From Dehalococcoidia bacterium (GTDB lineage Bacteria > Chloroflexota > Dehalococcoidia > UBA2979), in the NCBI GenBank assembly GCA_004297315.1, contig SCTU01000202.1, positions 1 to 11,412 of the forward strand: a stretch of DNA of 11,412 nucleotides, given 5' to 3'. A program made the position numbers and the translations under genes. Of the stretch, positions 7,382 to 11,412 are shown one piece after another. Under the pieces are notes generated by a model. That model made no database searches and had not been told where the DNA came from. It saw only the letters and a program-made list of their open reading frames with translations. Within the stretch, counting starts at the first letter, position 1, and each line of letters begins with the position of its first letter.

Positions 7382-8557
7382 ATGGACTTCGCCTTTACCC
7401 CGGAAGAAGAGCGCTTCCGCGAGCAGTTGCGCGCGTTCCTCGCGCAGCGGCTGCCGCAGGGCTGGAGCGACCGTGACTTCACCGGCGAGGCGGGCGCGGA
7501 AGAGCGCGCGGCGCTGGCCCGGGCGGTGTCGAAAGGGCTGGCCGACCAGCGCTGGCTCGCCCTCGCGTGGCCGGAGCGGTACGGCGGCGCCGGGGCCGGC
7601 CAGGTCCAGCAGATGATCATGAACGAAGAAGCCGCATACGCCCGCATGCCCGGCGGCGGCGGCGCCGGCGTCGCGTGGGTCGGTCCGGCGCTGATGATGT
7701 ACGGCAGCGAGGAGCAGAAGAAGCTCTTCCTTCCCCGGATCGCCGGCGGCGACGACACCTGGACGACGCTGTACTCGGAGCCCGGCGCGGGCTCGGACCT
7801 TGCCGCGCTGCAAACACGCGCGATCCGCGACGGCGACGAGTACGTGATCAACGGCACGAAGATCTGGGCGAGCGGCGCGCAGGAGGCGAGCATGGGGCTG
7901 CTCGCGGCGCGGACGGACCCGCACGCCGCCAAGCACCGCGGGCTCTCGATGTTTGCCCTGCCGATGGACTCGGCCGGCATCTCGGTGCAGCCGATCGAGG
8001 ACATGTCCGGCGGGCAGACGCTGAACGAAGTCCACTTCGAGAACGTGCGGATCCCGTCCGAGAACCTGATCGGGCAGGAGAACCGCGGCTGGTACCAGGT
8101 CGCGGCGACGCTCGACTTCGAGCGCTCGGGCGTCGCGGCGTTCTCGCGCGGCAAGCGCGACATCGAGCGGCTGGTGGAGGCGGCGAAGGACGAGCGCAGC
8201 CTGATGTCGCGCAACCCGAACGCGCGCTACGAGCTTGCCGACCGCTGGATCGAGCTTCAGGTTGGCTTCAACGTCGCCTACCGCATCCCGTTCCTACAGC
8301 AGCAAGGCGTCCAGCCAAACCACGAGGCGAGCGTCTCGAAGTTGTACGGATCGGAACTGACGCAGCGCGTCGCCCAGACCGGGATGCACCTGCTGGGGCC
8401 CGCCGGGCAGTTGATGCCGGGCTCGCCGTATGCCCGCCTCGGCGGCGCGTACTCGCGGCTCTACCTCAACGCCGTGGCCTCGACGATCACGGCAGGCACC
8501 TCCGAGGTGCAGCGCAACATCATCGCGCAGCGCGGGCTGGGCCTCCCCCGCGGGTAA
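7382..8557 (+). CDS. Acyl-CoA dehydrogenase, LCAD/IVD-type active site
   Basis: A 391-residue flavoprotein that oxidises acyl-CoA to trans-2-enoyl-CoA with FAD and passes electrons to electron-transfer flavoprotein. The N-terminal helical domain covers about 1-120. The FAD-site signature YSEPGAGSDLA is at 131-141 and the beta-domain stretch VINGTKIWASGAQ at 155-167. In the C-terminal domain the position of the MCAD catalytic Glu (IYEGT) is Ala here (TAGT, A371). A Glu immediately before Arg in LDFERSG (E247) matches the base position used by LCAD and isovaleryl-CoA dehydrogenase, so the enzyme should be active. ATG 7382 has GGAGG at 7370-7374, 7 bases upstream; the frame opens earlier at 7328, but that part is Pro/Arg-rich and unlike the family. 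The substrate could be long or branched acyl-CoA; the sequence does not decide. It is the first gene of the rightward group. Confidence 0.93.
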   Translation: MDFAFTPEEERFREQLRAFLAQRLPQGWSDRDFTGEAGAEERAALARAVSKGLADQRWLALAWPERYGGAGAGQVQQMIMNEEAAYARMPGGGGAGVAWVGPALMMYGSEEQKKLFLPRIAGGDDTWTTLYSEPGAGSDLAALQTRAIRDGDEYVINGTKIWASGAQEASMGLLAARTDPHAAKHRGLSMFALPMDSAGISVQPIEDMSGGQTLNEVHFENVRIPSENLIGQENRGWYQVAATLDFERSGVAAFSRGKRDIERLVEAAKDERSLMSRNPNARYELADRWIELQVGFNVAYRIPFLQQQGVQPNHEASVSKLYGSELTQRVAQTGMHLLGPAGQLMPGSPYARLGGAYSRLYLNAVASTITAGTSEVQRNIIAQRGLGLPRG

Positions 8558-8615
8558 CTCCGACGTCTGCGGGCCGGCATCAGGACGCTCAGCAATGGCG
8601 GGGGCGTCGCGCGGG

Positions 8616-8624
8616 TGCGATGAT
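8616..8624 (+). promoter_or_regulatory. Possible extended -10 before the YkgJ-type gene
   Basis: TGCGATGAT lies in the 115-base gap after the acyl-CoA dehydrogenase gene, with a TGn extension and GATGAT (four of six matches). It would give a leader of about 40 bases to the GTG at 8673. Read-through from the upstream gene is equally possible, and no terminator hairpin is evident in the gap. Confidence 0.25.
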
Positions 8625-8672
8625 CTTCGTGTCCAACGGTCGAGCCTTGGTGCGCTCGGCGTCGAGAGAGGC

Positions 8673-9407
8673 GTGAGCGTGCAGTTGCCCCGACCGCATA
8701 CCTCGTACGACGGCGTGCCGGCCGACACGCCACTGCGCGCACCCGACCACTCCTACAACGAGAACGACCGCTTCAGCGCGCCGCCGCCGAACTTCCGTTA
8801 CGTGACGCTGGAGGAGGCGCGGTCGTGGGACTGCAACTTCTGCGGTGGCTGCTGCACCTCGACGCGCACCGACGCGCAGCCGCTGTACATGTACACGTTC
8901 GGCCGTCTGCCGAAGCACCAGTGGAGGAAGTTCAACGGCGGCGAACCGCTGATCATCCCGCTGACCCGCACGGGCAAGCCGCGCGCGTGGCGCGAGGAGG
9001 ACGCGCAGGGCGACGGCCCGGCCTTCGTCTGTCGCGCGCTGGGCCTGGAGGAAGACGGCACGACGCGCTGCCAGCTGTTCGGGAACCCTCGACACGCGGC
9101 ATGCGGCGAGTTCCCGATTTTCAGCAGCATCACAGACGACGAGGTGGCGAACCGGGACTGGCACCTCATCCCGCACACGACGTACCAGCGCGCGTGCACG
9201 TGGGTGGACATCATGATCTGCCCGGAGTGGTCGCCTCTGCTCCGCTGGCGCGACGCGTCGAACCGGTTGCCGGCAAAGATGACGGCGGAGCAGTGGTCGT
9301 TCGCCTCCTACATGTTCAACGTCGCCTGGCGGCTGAAGTGTGAGACCGGCGACGTGGCCCAGTGGGAACTGGACGAACTGAAGGCGCTCGGCACGCGGCT
9401 GCCGTAG
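8673..9407 (+). CDS. YkgJ-type cysteine-cluster (Zn/Fe-chelating) protein
   Basis: A 244-residue protein with the YkgJ-family metal-binding signature CNFCGGCC (C54, C57, C60, C61). It is followed, as in that family, by spaced cysteines in AFVCRAL (C120), TRCQLFGNPRHAACGEFP (C133, C144) and further Cys at 175, 183 and 223. The family is annotated as zinc- or iron-chelating and may carry an Fe-S cluster; its biochemical role is not settled. No signal peptide or membrane segment is visible, so it is probably cytoplasmic. The start is taken as GTG 8673, with GAGAGAG just upstream; GTG 8679 is an alternative. The frame is open further upstream inside the acyl-CoA dehydrogenase gene, but that part is an Arg-rich shadow. 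tsaD begins 24 bases after its stop, so the two are probably one transcript. A metal-handling job for TsaD is conceivable but speculative. Confidence 0.82.
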   Translation: MSVQLPRPHTSYDGVPADTPLRAPDHSYNENDRFSAPPPNFRYVTLEEARSWDCNFCGGCCTSTRTDAQPLYMYTFGRLPKHQWRKFNGGEPLIIPLTRTGKPRAWREEDAQGDGPAFVCRALGLEEDGTTRCQLFGNPRHAACGEFPIFSSITDDEVANRDWHLIPHTTYQRACTWVDIMICPEWSPLLRWRDASNRLPAKMTAEQWSFASYMFNVAWRLKCETGDVAQWELDELKALGTRLP

Positions 9408-9431
9408 GCCTCGATGGCCGGTCAGGACAGC

Positions 9432-10430
9432 ATGCGCATCCTCGGGATCGAGTCCTCCTGCGACGAGACCGCGGCCGCGGTGGTCGAGGATGGCCGGCGC
9501 CTGCTCTCAAACGTCATCGCCTCGCAGACCGAGTTACACCGGGAGACCGGCGGCGTGGTGCCGGAGGTGGCGGCCCGCGCACACTTGCGCGCGCTCGTCC
9601 CCGTCGTGCGCGCCGCGCTCACCGAGGCTTCCTGCGGCTGGGACGACCTTGACGCCATCGCGGTGACGGCAGGGCCGGGGCTGCCGGGCGCGCTCGTCGT
9701 CGGGCTGAACGCGGCGCGCGGGCTGGCGTATGCGCGAGGGCTGCCGCTGATCCCCGTCGACCACATCGAGGGCCACGTGCGGGCGAACTGGCTGCTGGAG
9801 CGCGCGCCGGAACTCCCGGCACTCGCGCTCGTGGTCTCCGGCGGCCACACCGAACTGCTGATGGTCGAGGAAGACGAGGCGTTCACGCGGCTGGGCGGCA
9901 CGCGCGACGACGCAGCCGGCGAGGCGTTCGACAAGGTCGCGCGACTGTTGGGCCTCGGCTACCCCGGCGGGCCGCCGCTGTCAGCGCTGGCGGCGACGGC
10001 GACCGAGCGCCGCCTGAGCCTGCCCCGGGCGTGGCTCCGCGGGAGCGACGACACCTCGTTCTCCGGCCTGAAGACGGCCGTGCTTCAGCTCGTGCAGTCG
10101 CCCAACCCGCCGCCGCGCGCGGAGATCGCGTGGGCGTTCGAGGAGAGTGTGGTGGACGTGCTGTCGGAGAAGGCGGCCCGCGCGGCCGAACGCGAGAGCG
10201 TGGCGACCGTGCTGCTGGCAGGCGGCGTGGCCGCCAACCGCCGGCTGCGCGAGCGCGTGCTGGAGCGCGCGCCGGTCGCGGTCTCGATGCCGCCGCCGAT
10301 CCTGTGCACCGACAACGGCGCGATGATCGCAGCGGCTGCCTTCGCGCACCTCGACGAGATGGTCCCGGCCGAGTCCCCGCTCGACATCCGGCCGACGGTG
10401 AAGCGACGTCCGCCCGCGCGGCAGAAGTAG
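9432..10430 (+). CDS. tsaD: tRNA t6A37 threonylcarbamoyltransferase TsaD
   Basis: TsaD (formerly Gcp/YgjD, the Kae1 family) transfers the threonylcarbamoyl group from TC-AMP, made by TsaC, onto A37 of ANN-decoding tRNAs, together with TsaB and TsaE. All family marks are present: ESSCDETAAAVV (7-18), the metal-binding HIEGH (H111, H115), LVVSGGHTELL (133-143), GGTRDDAAGEAFDK (155-168), FSGLKTAVLQL, LLAGGVAANRRLRE and CTDNGAMIA with the third metal ligand D294. The preferred start is ATG 9432, since TsaD proteins typically begin MxILGIESSCDET and AGGA lies 4 bases upstream; ATG 9414 in the same frame would add six residues and has a poorer site. The 332 residues are the usual length. tsaB, tsaC and tsaE are not in this window. 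The assignment is secure. Confidence 0.97.
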   Translation: MRILGIESSCDETAAAVVEDGRRLLSNVIASQTELHRETGGVVPEVAARAHLRALVPVVRAALTEASCGWDDLDAIAVTAGPGLPGALVVGLNAARGLAYARGLPLIPVDHIEGHVRANWLLERAPELPALALVVSGGHTELLMVEEDEAFTRLGGTRDDAAGEAFDKVARLLGLGYPGGPPLSALAATATERRLSLPRAWLRGSDDTSFSGLKTAVLQLVQSPNPPPRAEIAWAFEESVVDVLSEKAARAAERESVATVLLAGGVAANRRLRERVLERAPVAVSMPPPILCTDNGAMIAAAAFAHLDEMVPAESPLDIRPTVKRRPPARQK

Positions 10431-10446
10431 CGCGCCATCGCAACCC

Positions 10447-10489
10447 GCGGGGCGCGCCTCGAATTGCGGGCGCGATTCGCCCGCCCCGC
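10447..10489. terminator. GC-rich inverted repeats after tsaD
   Basis: Two overlapping dyads lie just past the tsaD stop. GCGGGCG (10466-10472) pairs with CGCCCGC (10478-10484) over a 5-base loop, and an outer GCGGGGCG (10447-10454) can pair with CGCCCCGC (10482-10489). The two share bases, so they are alternative folds. No T run follows. It may be a weak intrinsic terminator or only a GC-rich secondary structure. Confidence 0.35.
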
Positions 10490-10500
10490 TGCGCAGCCCA

Positions 10501-10506
10501 TATCAT
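10501..10506 (+). promoter_or_regulatory. Possible -10 box for the PP2C-like gene
   Basis: TATCAT matches five of six bases of TATAAT and stands out in a GC-rich gap of 218 bases. No -35 hexamer is seen 16-18 bases upstream, where the preceding hairpin arm lies. It would give a leader of about 136 bases before the proposed GTG start at 10649, which is long. Confidence 0.3.
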
Positions 10507-10648
10507 CGAGACGTAACCGGGCGGGGTTGCACTGGATGTCGCGTGGTGTCAATTTCGCCCCGCCGGCCGAGGCTGCCTCGCCGCTCCCCAGGTCGTACTG
10601 AGTCGTCTACCTCGGCGCGCGTCCGCCGGGTCGGGAGTCCGTGACGCT

Positions 10649-11412
10649 GTGACGACATGGGTGGGGCGCTACGCGATCGTCGGCGGGGAGGTGCAAGAGC
10701 ACGGCCCCTGGCTGGTCGACCGCCAGCGGCACCGCGAGGACGAGGTGTTGCGCCTCCTCGTGCTGACCGAACCCGCCGACACCCGATCTGCGGAGTTCTG
10801 CAAAGAGGTCGCCGAGGCCATTGCCGCGATCTTCGCGCGCGAGTCGCTCTCGATCACGGGCGGCCTGCTGCGCGCGCTGCGCCAGGCGCACGGCAACCTC
10901 TCCGAGTGGAACCGCCGCTCGTTGCGCGAGCATCGAGTCTCGATCGGGGTAACCTGCGTCGCCGTCCGCGATGGCGAGGCGACGATCGCCCAGGTCGGGC
11001 CGGGCGTGGCGTACCTCGCCGGCCCGGAACGGATCGAGCGACTGACGACCGAGGGGACGCCGGCCGCGCAGCCGCTGGGCGGTGACGCGCCCATCGAGCC
11101 GATGTTCCGGGCGACGCCCCTCCGCGGCCACGAAATCCTGCTGCTGTCATCCGCAGCCGAGCCGGTGATCGGGCAGGACGCGATCGAGGAGGCGCTGGTC
11201 GTCGGGCCGGAGCGCGCGCTCGCGGAACTCTTCCGCCGGACGCGCGACGTGTCGGACATGGCCGCCGTGCTCGTCGCCGACCTCGACATCGACGAGCCGC
11301 AGGAGGCGGAGCCGCTCGACCAGCCGCGCGAAGCCCGTGGCGCGACCGCTGCCTCGTCCGGGCCCGCGTACCCGTCGGTATGGGACGAGCCCGGCCTCGG
11401 CGTCTCGATGCC
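10649..11412 (+). CDS. Degenerate PP2C-like domain protein (3' end cut by window)
   Basis: The frame is open from GTG 10649 to the right edge: 254 codons plus two bases, with no stop. Residues 30-210 follow the layout of a PP2C (PPM) phosphatase domain. SIGVTCVAVRDGEATIAQVG (98-117) matches the GTT-TA strand pair, and VGPGVAYLAG (116-125) stands where GDSRxY is usual. LTTEGTPAAQPLGG (132-145) and HEILLLSSAAE (161-171) stand where LLLCSDGL is usual, and SDMAAVLVADL (202-212) matches the final DNxTVVVV strand. The aspartates of GDS and SDG and the early DGMGG motif are missing; only D203 remains. It is therefore probably a non-catalytic or regulatory relative. From about 213 the chain becomes an acidic, Pro/Ala-rich linker, suggesting further domains outside the window. 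GGGAG at 10633-10637 is a distant binding site; GTG 10661 in the same frame is an alternative start. The function is unknown. Confidence 0.72.
   Translation, partial: MTTWVGRYAIVGGEVQEHGPWLVDRQRHREDEVLRLLVLTEPADTRSAEFCKEVAEAIAAIFARESLSITGGLLRALRQAHGNLSEWNRRSLREHRVSIGVTCVAVRDGEATIAQVGPGVAYLAGPERIERLTTEGTPAAQPLGGDAPIEPMFRATPLRGHEILLLSSAAEPVIGQDAIEEALVVGPERALAELFRRTRDVSDMAAVLVADLDIDEPQEAEPLDQPREARGATAASSGPAYPSVWDEPGLGVSM

Noticed and set aside
8492..8494. Acyl-CoA dehydrogenase apparently lacking its catalytic Glu (Ala in TAGT)
   Set aside because: In LCAD and isovaleryl-CoA dehydrogenase the base sits elsewhere, immediately before a conserved Arg, and E247-R248 fills that place here. It is a known variant, not a dead enzyme.
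9468..9481. 14-base palindrome ACCGCGGCCGCGGT in tsaD
   Set aside because: It falls in the conserved DETAAAVV coding stretch, where GC-rich Ala codons readily produce such symmetry; no regulatory meaning is supported.
10657..11085. ATG-started frame in the last gene region
   Set aside because: Its product is Arg/Pro/Gly-rich. The frame starting at GTG 10649 gives a coherent PP2C-like pattern and stays open to the window end.

Overview
The window is GC-rich bacterial chromosome. Sample lines hand-counted in the housekeeping part run near 70% G+C, while lines at the left end and in the ParB-like gene run 55-62%. The gene content (SecA with a medium-length insertion before its conserved EAYAAD-VTYGTNNEFGFDYL block, a HadA/HadB-like dehydratase pair, an LCAD/IVD-type acyl-CoA dehydrogenase, and a divergent PRPP synthetase) fits a high-GC Chloroflexota, perhaps Dehalococcoidia-like. 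That assignment is inference from protein character only.

Left part (1-2457, + strand): about 390 bases with no convincing gene come first. A tightly packed three-gene cassette follows: an SPL-like (COG1533-type) radical SAM protein, a ParB N-terminal-domain protein without a helix-turn-helix, and a small unrecognised protein with a probable helix-turn-helix. The first two genes overlap by ATGA and the next two by 11 bases, so all three are probably made together. I know no characterised pathway made of exactly these parts, and this is the most interesting part of the window. A strong hairpin (2481-2506) separates it from the convergent genes to its right.

Middle part (2535-7177, - strand, read right to left): prs (PRPP synthetase) and secA are 33 bases apart and probably co-transcribed. 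Then comes a HadA-like plus HadB-like pair of MaoC/hot-dog-fold subunits with a likely extended -10 promoter of its own. Only the HadB-like subunit keeps the catalytic Asp and His, so the two probably work as a heterodimeric (3R)-hydroxyacyl dehydratase or enoyl hydratase.

Right part (7382-11412, + strand): an acyl-CoA dehydrogenase diverges from prs. It is followed by a YkgJ-type cysteine-rich metal-binding protein, tsaD (tRNA t6A synthesis), and the first 254 codons of a protein with a degenerate PP2C-like domain that runs off the right end. Overall this is a core chromosomal region (secretion, nucleotide precursors, acyl-CoA metabolism, tRNA modification) with a compositionally distinct accessory cassette at its left edge. 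No tRNA, rRNA, CRISPR array, transposase or integrase was seen.
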